Assembly (NCBI GenBank): GCA_949292635.1
Contig: CASEZY010000004.1
Location: 1-64,000 of the forward strand
Direction: 5' to 3'
DNA length: 64,000 nt
Source: an uncultured Methanomassiliicoccales archaeon
GTDB lineage: Archaea; Thermoplasmatota; Thermoplasmata; Methanomassiliicoccales; Methanomethylophilaceae
Position 1 is the stretch's first letter. Each line of letters opens with the position of its first letter. Positions 8,784 to 18,743 of the stretch are shown piece by piece. The notes under the pieces are model-generated. The model was not told the DNA's origin. It searched no databases and worked only from the letters and a program-made list of their open reading frames with translations. A program made the translations under genes and the position numbers.

Positions 8784-10147
8784 TCATCCCTTACTATGTA
8801 AGAAAGCACTGCCGAGACGGCCGCAAGGACGGCGCCCACTGCCATGACGCCAACCATCCCAGTGGTGAATACCTGGGAGGTCACGTCGGATATATCTACC
8901 CCCGTGGTACCCGAGAACGATGCGAAGGCCACCGCGAACAGCACGGTGCCTATGGTGGACCCCAGATAACCGGCCTCGTTGGTCATGGTGGAACCCATCT
9001 CCCTACTCTCCCCGGAGACGGTCTCCACCACCCTGGACATCACGGGACCACCGCAGAAGGCCCATACCAGACCTCCAAGTGCCAGCGCAACAAACATCAC
9101 CGGCATGGAGTCCGCGTTCGGGAGCATCAGCACGACACACATCACCAGTAATAGGACGCCGCTGGCAACGCTGAACCACCTGCGCCCCGTATGGTCCGAC
9201 CATCTTCCGATGGGCAATCCGAAGACAAGGGTTATGATCGGCGGTATCAGCAGCAGCATACCGCTCTCGGAGCTGGACAATCCCATGTTTATGCTCATGA
9301 AGAAGGGCAGGATGTACAGTACGCCCATGTAGACCACGTTGATGATCAGATAGACGGCGATGATCATGTCGAACCTGGAACTCCTGAACATGGACAGGTT
9401 CAGCAGCGGCTCCGGGGACCTGCGTTCCTGTCTGATGAAAAGAGCCAGCAGCACCGCGAATGCAACGAGGCTCACCGCAGCGAACGGTATGTCCTCGAAG
9501 AACTCGAACACCATCAGCAATGCCACGATGGCAGCGAAGAGCAGCACGCCTCCCAGCCAATCTATGTGGGCCTTCTGCTCCGGTACGGAGTCCTTCAGAA
9601 GGAAATGTATCAGCACCACCAATACTATGCCTATGGGTATATTGATGGCGAAGATGGCGTGCCACGAGAGATACTCCACCAGGAACCCTCCCACCGAAGG
9701 ACCCAGCGCCGCGCCGACCGAATATCCGATGGTCACGCAGGCGAAGGCGAATCCCAGCACCTTGGGGGAGAAGAAGCGCACGCAGGACATGGGCACCGCG
9801 GCACCCATCATGGCCGCTCCGATGCCCTGCACCACCCTGGATGCGATGAGCATGAAGAACGTCCCGGATATCACGCACAACGCGGAACCGATGACGAACA
9901 GCACCAACCCGACGACGAGGACCATCTTCACCGAATGGTTGGCGGCGATGCGGCCGAAGAGGACTATGAGGCCAGCCACCATGGCGAAGTAGATCACCGT
10001 CACCCAGGATGCGGCGGCCATGTCAACGCCCATGTCCGACGCTATGGTAGGCAAGGCGACGTTGACGATGGTGCCGTCCAAACAGTCCATCAGGGCCACG
10101 ACACTTATCAGCGCCAACAAGACGATACTGCCGTCCTCCTTCCTCAT
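8780..10147 (-). CDS. MFS drug:H+ antiporter (DHA2/EmrB-QacA type)
   Basis: A 455-residue major facilitator transporter with 12-14 hydrophobic segments. It opens with LDGTIVNVALPTIASDM, the motif of 14-helix (DHA2) drug exporters, and later has RVVQGIGAAMMG and GPSVGGFLVEYLSW, the antiporter motif C region. It probably exports a toxic compound by proton exchange. The ATG at 10147 is chosen; an in-frame TTG at 10165 is possible but its CGGAG site sits too close. It heads an operon with the metallo-hydrolase. An inverted repeat at 10212-10228 upstream may be an operator. Confidence 0.88.
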   Translation of the reverse strand: MRKEDGSIVLLALISVVALMDCLDGTIVNVALPTIASDMGVDMAAASWVTVIYFAMVAGLIVLFGRIAANHSVKMVLVVGLVLFVIGSALCVISGTFFMLIASRVVQGIGAAMMGAAVPMSCVRFFSPKVLGFAFACVTIGYSVGAALGPSVGGFLVEYLSWHAIFAINIPIGIVLVVLIHFLLKDSVPEQKAHIDWLGGVLLFAAIVALLMVFEFFEDIPFAAVSLVAFAVLLALFIRQERRSPEPLLNLSMFRSSRFDMIIAVYLIINVVYMGVLYILPFFMSINMGLSSSESGMLLLIPPIITLVFGLPIGRWSDHTGRRWFSVASGVLLLVMCVVLMLPNADSMPVMFVALALGGLVWAFCGGPVMSRVVETVSGESREMGSTMTNEAGYLGSTIGTVLFAVAFASFSGTTGVDISDVTSQVFTTGMVGVMAVGAVLAAVSAVLSYIVRDE

Positions 10148-10211
10148 GAACTGACGGATTCTCAACTCCGATATGAATCTTTCAGGAAGGATGTCTCACA
10201 GCGATACGTTT

Positions 10212-10228
10212 GCTGATGCATCGTCAGC
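10212..10228. promoter_or_regulatory. Inverted repeat upstream of the MFS gene
   Basis: GCTGATGCATCGTCAGC has 5-bp arms (GCTGA/TCAGC) plus partial symmetry inside. It lies 65 bp upstream of the MFS start codon, in the divergent intergenic region shared with gdhA. It is a candidate operator for the exporter; its function is inferred from position only. Confidence 0.3.
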
Positions 10229-10299
10229 TTATCCGTCTTGACCGAACACATGCTGCAGACCACAGATGAGAGGATATCACATAATTCGAATCAAACGAA

Positions 10300-10319
10300 A
10301 CGAATATAGACGAATATAG
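10300..10319 (+). repeat. Tandem 10-bp repeat in the MFS/gdhA intergenic region
   Basis: ACGAATATAG occurs twice in perfect tandem within an AT-rich, CGAAT-rich stretch (10285-10320). The spacing equals about one helical turn, which suits side-by-side protein binding. It lies about 130 bp before the gdhA start and about 150 bp before the MFS start, so either gene could be affected. Confidence 0.4.
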
Positions 10320-10355
10320 CGTAATTAAGTACTGTTATCGTAAATACCTAGATGA

Positions 10356-11795
<1,440 letters not shown>

Positions 11796-11803
11796 GTACA
11801 AAC

Positions 11804-11826
11804 GCCGGGGGATCTCCCCCGGCTTA
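11804..11826 (+). terminator. Hairpin after gdhA
   Basis: A perfect 9-bp G+C-rich inverted repeat (GCCGGGGGA/TCCCCCGGC) begins 9 bp after the gdhA stop and is followed by TTAACTT. The stem is unusually stable. It probably marks or protects the mRNA 3' end; archaeal termination usually relies on T tracts, so stabilisation is as likely as termination. Confidence 0.55.
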
Positions 11827-11869
11827 ACTTCTGGCACAATTCATTATACGCCGAGTGCATCACCCCTCC

Positions 11870-12514
11870 ATGGACGATGACACCCACTCCCGCATCATCC
11901 TGTTGACGGAGGAGAGGCTCGCCGGCGACGGATCCGGACATGGTATGGACCATACGCTGAGGGTATGCAGGAACGCCCTTACGATCCAAGCATCGGAGGG
12001 CGGGGATGCGGACATCATAGAATTGGCCGCGCTTCTTCACGACGTGGACGACCGGAAGCTCTTCGGCGACGATCATCTCACCTGCAGTTACGCCTGTCAG
12101 GTGATGAAGGAGACGGGATTCTCGCAGGATGTGCGGGATGCTGTCGTATCCATCATACAGGATCTATCGTTCAAAGGCACCGATACCAAGGTGCCCGATT
12201 CCCTCGAAGGGAGGATCGTCCAGGATGCGGACCGTCTCGACGCCATCGGGGCCATCGGGATCGCCAGGGCGTTCTCCTACGGCGGTAGCCGGGGAAGGGT
12301 GATGTACGACCCTGCCATCTCTCCCGAAACAAACATGGACGAGAGGACCTACTTTGCCAATCGGGGGACCACGGTTAACCACTTCCACGAGAAGCTGCTG
12401 CTCCTGAAGGACATGATGAACACCGAGACCGGAAGGCGCATGGCGGGATCCCGCCACCAATTCATGCTGGAGTTCCTGGACCGTTTCGTCAAGGAATGGA
12501 ACGGAGATTGTTGA
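11870..12514 (+). CDS. HD-domain phosphohydrolase
   Basis: A 214-residue metal-dependent HD hydrolase of the YedJ-like type. The metal ligands are visible as H in GHGMDHTLRV, HD in ALLHDVDDRK, and D in QDADRLDAIGAIG. GGSRGRVMYDP and the conserved NHFHEKLL segment follow. The family hydrolyses phosphate esters, possibly nucleotides; the substrate is not known. The ATG at 11870 is preferred over an upstream ATG at 11855 because a TATA-like ATTATA at 11843-11848 lies about 25 bp before it, consistent with a leaderless mRNA. Confidence is high for the fold and low for the substrate. Confidence 0.82.
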   Translation: MDDDTHSRIILLTEERLAGDGSGHGMDHTLRVCRNALTIQASEGGDADIIELAALLHDVDDRKLFGDDHLTCSYACQVMKETGFSQDVRDAVVSIIQDLSFKGTDTKVPDSLEGRIVQDADRLDAIGAIGIARAFSYGGSRGRVMYDPAISPETNMDERTYFANRGTTVNHFHEKLLLLKDMMNTETGRRMAGSRHQFMLEFLDRFVKEWNGDC

Positions 12515-12523
12515 AGAATGGTA

Positions 12524-12576
12524 AACAAAAGACGGTGGATGTTCTTTCGAACGTGCAAGGGAGACCGTCTTTTGTT
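12524..12576. terminator. Long inverted repeat between convergent genes (bidirectional terminator-like)
   Basis: AACAAAAGACGGT at 12524-12536 is perfectly complementary to ACCGTCTTTTGTT at 12564-12576. The 27-nt interior has its own small hairpin (GTTC-TTTC-GAAC). The element is A-rich on the left and T-rich on the right, as expected for a terminator working on both strands between the converging HD-hydrolase and hisD genes. The remaining AT-rich stretch to 12712 shows no gene. Confidence 0.55.
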
Positions 12577-12712
12577 ATGGTTCTCCGTAGAACCTGATTG
12601 CTATATTAAAACTGGCTTTAACACCACTTGATTGAGCAAAAATCAACGGAAAACAGGTTCGAATGTTGCATAAATGAAGATAAAAAAGTGATTTTGTTGC
12701 AAAATGTTTGGA

Positions 12713-13978
12713 TCACTCCTTGTATTCCTCGGGCGGGCAGCGGACCTTGACGGAATCCGAGTGTGCTATGAGGCCCTCCGCCTCCGCGATCGTGCGGATG
12801 GTGGGTGACAGGGTCTCCAGGCCCTCCTTGGTCAGGAACTGGACGGTGGAGGTCTTACGGAAGTGGGCCACGTTGAGACCGGAGGCAACCTTGGCATTGC
12901 CGGCGGTGGGGAGCACGTGGTTGGTCCCCGATGCGTAGTCACCGGCGGCGACGGGAGTGTACGGTCCCACGAAGATGGATCCTCCGTTCCTGACCTTGGA
13001 CAGCGTGTCCAGGGGGTCGGCGGTCTGGATGGACAGGTGCTCCGGGGCCATCTCGTTCATGATCTCGATGGCATGGTCCAGGCTGTCGGCGATGATGTAT
13101 CCGGAGTTGCATAGTGCCTTCTCCACGATCTCGCTCCTGACGGCCTCCTTGGCACGCTTCTCCACCTCCTTCCCCACGGCGGCCGCGAGTTTCTTGCTCG
13201 GGGTCACCAAGATGGATGCGGAAGAGGGGTCGTGCTCAGCCTGCGCGATGAAATCGGCGGCGATGAACGAGGGTACGGCGGAGTCGTCGGCGATGATTCC
13301 GATCTCACTGGGTCCTGCGGGGAAGTCGATCTCCACCTTGTCGCGGAGCATCATCTTGGCCGAGGTGACGAACACGTTCCCGGGGCCCACGATCTTCTGC
13401 ACTGGCTCTATGGTCTCGGTACCGAGTGCCATGGCGGCGATGGCCTGAGCTCCTCCGATGGAATAGATCTCGTCCGCACCTGCGATATCCATGGCCACCA
13501 GGATTATGGGGCTGATGGGGGCTGGGGAGCAGCAGATGACCTCCTCCACACCCGCCACCCTGGCGGGGATGATGGTCATCAGCGCTGTGGAAGGGTAAGC
13601 GGCCCTTCCGCCGGGGATGTAGCAGCCCACCCTCTCCAGGGGAGTGCTCTTCACGCCCAGGGTGATGCCAGGCTCCACCTCACGGAGCCAGAGGTCGTCG
13701 GGGACCTGCATCTCATGGAAGCGCTGGATATTGTAGGCGGAGTTCTCCAGCTCCTCCACCAGCACCGGGTCCACCTTCTCGTAGGCGGCCTCGATGTCCT
13801 CCCTGGAGACGGCCACCGTCTTGAGTTTGACCTTGTCGAACTTCTCGGTCAGCTCGATGAGAGCCACGTCGCCCTCGTCGCGGACCTTGTCGATGATACC
13901 GGACACCGTGTCGGCCACGTCGGCGACCTTCGATGCCCTGTTCTTCTGCCAGAATCCCTCTTCCAGCTTCTGCCACAT
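12713..13978 (-). CDS. hisD: Histidinol dehydrogenase
   Basis: The enzyme carries out the last two steps of histidine synthesis, oxidising L-histidinol to histidine with NAD and zinc. The protein has 421 residues. Motifs include GCYIPGGRAAYPSTALM and PVQKIVGPGNVFVTSAK. FPAGPSEIGIIADD, the AEHDP zinc-site region, APEHLSIQT and GDYASGTNHVLPTAG also match. The ATG at 13978 is chosen over an upstream frame extension because a TATA box (TATTTATA at about 14001-14009) lies 25 bp before it. No other his gene is in the window, so the pathway is dispersed in this genome. Confidence 0.95.
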   Translation of the reverse strand: MWQKLEEGFWQKNRASKVADVADTVSGIIDKVRDEGDVALIELTEKFDKVKLKTVAVSREDIEAAYEKVDPVLVEELENSAYNIQRFHEMQVPDDLWLREVEPGITLGVKSTPLERVGCYIPGGRAAYPSTALMTIIPARVAGVEEVICCSPAPISPIILVAMDIAGADEIYSIGGAQAIAAMALGTETIEPVQKIVGPGNVFVTSAKMMLRDKVEIDFPAGPSEIGIIADDSAVPSFIAADFIAQAEHDPSSASILVTPSKKLAAAVGKEVEKRAKEAVRSEIVEKALCNSGYIIADSLDHAIEIMNEMAPEHLSIQTADPLDTLSKVRNGGSIFVGPYTPVAAGDYASGTNHVLPTAGNAKVASGLNVAHFRKTSTVQFLTKEGLETLSPTIRTIAEAEGLIAHSDSVKVRCPPEEYKE

Positions 13979-14073
13979 GGTTCGGAGCGATGGACTGTCG
14001 GTATAAATACAATGTCTCGCGTGCGTACGCGACATCTGTCAAACTATATATTGGGGGAAACCGTCGTCCGTTC

Positions 14074-14466
14074 ATGCGGAAGACAATGGTAGCCATCGCT
14101 ACGTCGGTGCTTGTCATTGGGCTGCTTGTGGCCGTACCTGCAGAGGCTTCCGGCGAGGGGTTCCCCGGGATGGGGGAGATATTCTCCACCGTGGAACTCC
14201 CGGATTACACACTGGACACCTTCATCCATGATCTCCAGACCGTGTTCTCCGAGGGCATGTTCAACGATTCCGTACGTTACATCTCCGACATGTTCACATT
14301 CCTGACCACCGACACCTTCCTGGACAGTAGCTACAATGGCGAGTTCACGGATTCCTACGTCAACATCTATCTGGTGGTCTGCATCATACTCATAGCACTC
14401 TGCATAATGGGCGCCGTGGTGTCCTTCCTGAGATACAGGCACTACGACCCGTCCTCCGACGACTGA
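14074..14466 (+). CDS. Small exported membrane-anchored protein upstream of trkA
   Basis: Function not recognised. The 130-residue protein has a signal peptide or N-terminal helix (about residues 5-24, ending near PAEASGEG). An outside domain rich in aromatic and acidic residues follows, then a C-terminal membrane helix (about 95-118) and a short charged tail ending YDPSSDD. A TATA-like AACTATATATT lies about 27 bp before the ATG, suggesting a leaderless transcript. The trkA start follows the stop by 13 bp in the same direction, so it is probably co-transcribed with the potassium system and may be an accessory subunit; that role is inference. Confidence 0.6.
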   Translation: MRKTMVAIATSVLVIGLLVAVPAEASGEGFPGMGEIFSTVELPDYTLDTFIHDLQTVFSEGMFNDSVRYISDMFTFLTTDTFLDSSYNGEFTDSYVNIYLVVCIILIALCIMGAVVSFLRYRHYDPSSDD

Positions 14467-14479
14467 ACGGTGTGTGTCC

Positions 14480-16360
14480 ATGAACATTATCATTGTGGGA
14501 GCAGGAAAGGTAGGGTTATCCGTCGCCAGCGTACTGAGCAGGGAGCATGACGTGTTGGTCATCGAGAACGACCCGCACATCTCCGACAGGGTAAAGGCGA
14601 TCTACAACGTCTCCGTGTTCAACGAGAACGGCTCCAATCCCGCCGTGCTCAACGAATCCATACACAGGCACCAGGCCGAGGTGGTAATTGCGACCACCAG
14701 GCAAGACGATGTGAACCTTTTCATCTGCATGATGGCCAAGCAGTTCGGCAGATCCGTCGGCATGGACATCATCACCATCGCCAGGGTCATCGACCCCGAC
14801 TACTCGATGTATAACGACATTCGGATGAACGGGGTCGATCACATCTTCTCACCGGAACTCCTCACCGCGGACATACTCACCACCATCGCCACCCTGGAGA
14901 ACGCCGTCGACTACGAGGACGTTGCCGAGAACGACATGGGCATCGCCACCTTCCAGGTCACCAGGGACAATAGCGAGATCATCGGCAAGGTAGTCATCGG
15001 TCTCGACACCCCCCCGGAATGCTCTGTGGTGGCCATATATCGCGGGGACGAGGTCATCCTCGACAACGAGATCATGGAGATCCACGAAGGCGACAAGCTA
15101 TGCGTCCTGGGCACCGCCAAGGGCATCTCCGACTTCAACGCCATGATGGGCATCGCCAGGCAGGCCAGCGAGTTCGTCGTCCTGGGCGCCACCGTCACCG
15201 GACTTCATACCGCACGCCTGCTCGAGAGCAAGAGGAGATACGTGAAGATCGTGGAGCCCGACACCCAGCTCTGCATGAAAATAGCCCGTCAGTACTCCAA
15301 CATGATCGTGGTCAACGGCAGTCCCGTGGACCCCCATCTGCTCAAGATGGAGAACGTGGGCAGGTCGGACGTCCTCTTCGCCTTGGCGCAGTCCGACGAA
15401 TCCAATCTTCTGGCGTGTCTGATGGGCAAGAAGCTGGGCGCGAAGAAGATCGTCTCCAGCTACTCCTTCAACGATTACGAGGACATCTTCGAATTCACCG
15501 GCATACAGACCGCGGTGGGATACCACCATGTGGTGACCAACGAGATCAGCAAGACCCTGGCCAAGAACAACAACCCCCTGATCCGTCTCAAACATGAGGG
15601 GGAGTTCTTCTTCGGCATCAGGGTGAGCCCCCATTCCGCGGTTGCCAACCAGAGGGTCGGCGACGTGCGGCTGCCTGCTGGATGCCGCATCGCATGCATC
15701 GTCCGCAAGGCATATTCGGATGATGACCAGAACTCCCACAGGGAATGGCAGAGGTCCAGGGCGAAAGAGGTCCCCCATGTGGCCGAGGAGGTGCCCCATC
15801 CCATCAACGACGCCACCGAGAGCATGTGGAAGAGACTGATAGGCGGTATGAAGAAGAAGAAGGCGGACGCTGAGAAGCCGGCCGAGGAACCCGAGGTCAC
15901 CATCACCACAGAATCCCCGAAGGCAGATGCGGCGATGGTCGTCGAAGCTGAATCCGAGGAGGAGATCGAGGTCGTTTCGGCCACCGCCGAGGAATCTATC
16001 CGTGACACCGGGACTCCGGTGCAGGAATCGGATGCTGCCGCCGCGGACCCGGAGGCCCCTGTCGCCGAAGCCTCCGCGGAAGAACCGCAGGAAGTCCCTC
16101 CCGCCGTACAGGGTGAGACGAAGAAGAAGCCTCAGGAACACGAGGAGCACGGCGACGGCATCGACGAGCCCACCTCGGTGTTACTCAACGATAACGAAGA
16201 CGACTCCGCCGAGGGACCGGAGGACTACATCTTCCCCCGTCTCGATACCGTGTTCGAACCCAACGACAAGGTGCTTCTGTTCACCTACAACGTGAAGCTC
16301 AGCAAACTGGAGAAGCTGTTCAGGTCCCCAGTGAGCGACGGAGTCGTAGATGTTCAATGA
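14480..16360 (+). CDS. trkA: TrkA potassium-uptake regulatory subunit with long acidic insertion
   Basis: TrkA is the cytoplasmic NAD(H)- or nucleotide-binding gating subunit of the Trk potassium transporter. This 626-residue version has two RCK units. The first starts IIIVGAGKVGLSVASVL; the second starts near residue 230 (FVVLGATVTGLHTARLL). Each is followed by a TrkA_C region. Between about residues 430 and 590 lies a low-complexity, glutamate-, alanine- and proline-rich segment, after which the final TrkA_C strand resumes (PNDKVLLFTYNVKLSKLEKLF). That insertion is unusual; classical TrkA is about 450 residues. The ATG at 14480 is preferred to a GTG two codons upstream. The 3' end overlaps trkH by 11 bp. 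Confidence 0.9.
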   Translation: MNIIIVGAGKVGLSVASVLSREHDVLVIENDPHISDRVKAIYNVSVFNENGSNPAVLNESIHRHQAEVVIATTRQDDVNLFICMMAKQFGRSVGMDIITIARVIDPDYSMYNDIRMNGVDHIFSPELLTADILTTIATLENAVDYEDVAENDMGIATFQVTRDNSEIIGKVVIGLDTPPECSVVAIYRGDEVILDNEIMEIHEGDKLCVLGTAKGISDFNAMMGIARQASEFVVLGATVTGLHTARLLESKRRYVKIVEPDTQLCMKIARQYSNMIVVNGSPVDPHLLKMENVGRSDVLFALAQSDESNLLACLMGKKLGAKKIVSSYSFNDYEDIFEFTGIQTAVGYHHVVTNEISKTLAKNNNPLIRLKHEGEFFFGIRVSPHSAVANQRVGDVRLPAGCRIACIVRKAYSDDDQNSHREWQRSRAKEVPHVAEEVPHPINDATESMWKRLIGGMKKKKADAEKPAEEPEVTITTESPKADAAMVVEAESEEEIEVVSATAEESIRDTGTPVQESDAAAADPEAPVAEASAEEPQEVPPAVQGETKKKPQEHEEHGDGIDEPTSVLLNDNEDDSAEGPEDYIFPRLDTVFEPNDKVLLFTYNVKLSKLEKLFRSPVSDGVVDVQ

Positions 16361-17849
16361 GCTTCTCCGCGGAATATCATTCAAGGCACCCTTCGAGTCC
16401 TTTCCCCTCCATGTGAGCGGATACGTGCTGTTTGGCATGGGGCTGTTGATGGCGGTCTGCTTCGCCGTCATGGGCTGCCCCGATGGCACCTCCGTGAAGA
16501 TAGGTCTGGGCGCAGGGATCATGATCTGCGCCGGATTGGGACTTCTGGTGACCTTCCGCTCCCCGGAAAAGGTGTTGCCTCTGAAGGGCATAATAACCGT
16601 GTCCATCGTGCTGTTCCTGGCAAGTCTCTGCGGGGCCGTGCCTTATCTTGCCTATGACCTGCCCTTCATGAGCGCCTTCTTCGAGTCCATGAGCGGGCTG
16701 ACCACCACCGGCATCACCGGCCTGGATGACCTTTCGACGGTACCGAGATCGATACTCCTCTGGAGGTCCCTGACCGGATGGGTGGGCGGTATCGGCTTCA
16801 TCTGCATCTTCACCCTCTTCATGTCCTCCTTCGGACTGGGGGGCAGGTACCTCTTCTCCTCGGACCTGCTCAGCTATTCCAGGATCTTCACCAACCGTAT
16901 GAAATCCCTGGCGCTCAGATTCGCTGTGCTTTACGTCGCCATCACGGTGGTCCAGTCCGTGCTGTTGACCGTGGTCGGCACGCCCTTCTTCGACTCCCTC
17001 TGCCTTTCCATGAGCACGGTGTCCACCACGGGGTTCGCGGTAGCGGACAACGAGATAGTCTCGCTGAGCATGGCGTCCAAGGCTGTCATCGCGGTGTTCA
17101 TGGTCATCGCCGCCACCAATTTCATCACCGCCTACACCGCCATCGTCAAAAGGTCCATACAGCCCTTCAAGGAGGACAAGGAGCTCAAATATCTGTTCAT
17201 CTGGCTCGTCACGGTCGTTATCGCGCTGACCGTCATCCTCTACCGCTCGGGCTTCGAATTCGACAGCTTCGATTCGTTCTTCGACGTGTTGTTCTACGCA
17301 TTGTCCGTGGCCACCACCACGGGATTCGTTGCAGAGTACGTGAACTGGGCGGACACCGCCGTCTTATTCCTCAGTGTGGTGGCTTTGATAGGTGGATGCT
17401 CCAACTCCGCCAGCGGAGGCCTGAAGATCGACCGTTTGAGGATGATCGTCAGGATGACACTCATCGTGGTCCGCAACGCCACCAGCCCCAACAGGGTCTA
17501 CAGCATCAACGACAGCGGTGCCGAGGAGGAGAGGGATGTGGTATACTCATCCATCATCATCGCGGTCATGTTCCTAATAATCGCGGCCATAGGAGCCGGT
17601 GCGATCTCCATCCTTACCAACCAATTCAACTTCTCAGACAGCATCGCCCTCTCGATAGCGTCCCTGTCCACCGTCGGTTCCGGACTGTTCGAACTGACGG
17701 CCATAGAACTTGGTCCGTGGGTGGAACTGGTGCTCTGCATACTGATGTGGATAGGACGTCTGGAGGTGATCCTTGCCGTGATCATCCTCACGCCCGGATT
17801 CTGGAACTCCTGGATATTGAGTCGCAGAAGGAAGATCACGAACCCATGA
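16350..17849 (+). CDS. trkH: TrkH potassium channel/transporter subunit
   Basis: TrkH is the membrane pore of the Trk potassium-uptake system and is gated by TrkA, encoded just upstream. The 499-residue protein has about ten or more membrane segments and four pore repeats with selectivity-filter sequences of the form TTTG or similar. Visible ones are SGLTTTGITG, STVSTTGFAV, VATTTGFVAEY and STVGSGLFEL. GGCSNSASGGLKIDR and the final GRLEVILAVIILTP are typical of the family. The start codon lies inside trkA (11-bp overlap), implying coupled translation. Its 3' end overlaps the opposing gene by 14 bp. Confidence 0.93.
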   Translation: MFNELLRGISFKAPFESFPLHVSGYVLFGMGLLMAVCFAVMGCPDGTSVKIGLGAGIMICAGLGLLVTFRSPEKVLPLKGIITVSIVLFLASLCGAVPYLAYDLPFMSAFFESMSGLTTTGITGLDDLSTVPRSILLWRSLTGWVGGIGFICIFTLFMSSFGLGGRYLFSSDLLSYSRIFTNRMKSLALRFAVLYVAITVVQSVLLTVVGTPFFDSLCLSMSTVSTTGFAVADNEIVSLSMASKAVIAVFMVIAATNFITAYTAIVKRSIQPFKEDKELKYLFIWLVTVVIALTVILYRSGFEFDSFDSFFDVLFYALSVATTTGFVAEYVNWADTAVLFLSVVALIGGCSNSASGGLKIDRLRMIVRMTLIVVRNATSPNRVYSINDSGAEEERDVVYSSIIIAVMFLIIAAIGAGAISILTNQFNFSDSIALSIASLSTVGSGLFELTAIELGPWVELVLCILMWIGRLEVILAVIILTPGFWNSWILSRRRKITNP

Positions 17850-18678
17850 TGCGGCAGGCGTCGATTATCCTCACGGAAGCGGGGTTCCCGGGTTCCAGCT
17901 CGTTGATGCGGCCGGCGATAATGCGGGCGTTCTTGAAGCTGCCCTTCTCCGCGTGGCACATGCCCAATGTCTCCAAGGCCCCCAGGTGGGTGCCGTCGGT
18001 GTTGACCACCCTGACGGAAAAGTTCACCGCCGCAGGGACCTTACCGGTGATGAGCATCAGATGAGCGTTGGCGGCCATCAGGTCCAGGCTCTTCTTGTCG
18101 TGCTTCATCAGCTCTTTGACGAATTTGGTGGCGCCCTTGGGATCCCCGCCGCGGACCATGACGTTGACGAGGTTCACCACGGTGGCGTAGTAGACCCCCA
18201 CGTCCTCGAAGAGGGCGTCAGCCTCCCTGCGGGCCTCGGAATGCTCCCCCACTGCACCAAGACAGTCGCAGAGCAGAACCCTGGAATCTGTATCTGAAAG
18301 GGAGTTCTCCCTGATGACGGAGAGTGCGGATTCGTCCTCGCCCACCGCGTGCATGCACATGGCGAGTTCGTACGGATCGGGATGTGCCAGCTCCGTGATT
18401 ATATCGTAGGCGTCATCAGCCCTGCCCAGGTTGCGTAGGGCAACGGCCACATGCTGTCTGGCCTCCTCGTCTTCAGGGAGATCGTCGCAGAGGCGGTCCA
18501 GGATGCCCTGGCATTCGTCCTCCTTGCCGATGGACTTCAGAAGGGAGGCGCATTTGACGTACTCCATCGGGTCACCGTTGCTCTCGGCAAGGATCGCCTC
18601 CACCTTGGGAAGCACCTGGTCGATGCGATCGTCCTTGATGTCCTCGACAATGCTTGAGTAAACAGCCTCCGCATCCAT
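17836..18678 (-). CDS. TPR-like helical repeat protein
   Basis: A 280-residue protein of repeated helix pairs that look like tetratricopeptide repeats. Examples are VKCASLLKSIGKEDECQGIL, VAVALRNLGRADDAYDII and ALETLGMCHAEKGSFKNAR. It is rich in Asp and Glu and has no signal peptide or membrane helix, so it is cytoplasmic. Such proteins serve as protein-binding scaffolds; no partner is evident. It converges on trkH with a 14-bp overlap. Confidence 0.65.
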   Translation of the reverse strand: MDAEAVYSSIVEDIKDDRIDQVLPKVEAILAESNGDPMEYVKCASLLKSIGKEDECQGILDRLCDDLPEDEEARQHVAVALRNLGRADDAYDIITELAHPDPYELAMCMHAVGEDESALSVIRENSLSDTDSRVLLCDCLGAVGEHSEARREADALFEDVGVYYATVVNLVNVMVRGGDPKGATKFVKELMKHDKKSLDLMAANAHLMLITGKVPAAVNFSVRVVNTDGTHLGALETLGMCHAEKGSFKNARIIAGRINELEPGNPASVRIIDACRIMGS

Positions 18679-18743
18679 CGCCGGTGCATCACCGCCATCT
18701 TCCTAAAAATGTTACCATCCGAGATGATGGGTCGATCCATGAT

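Noticed and set aside
12650-12670. tRNA T-loop-like GGTTCGAAT
   Set aside because: The flanking bases do not pair as a T stem and no acceptor or anticodon arm is present.
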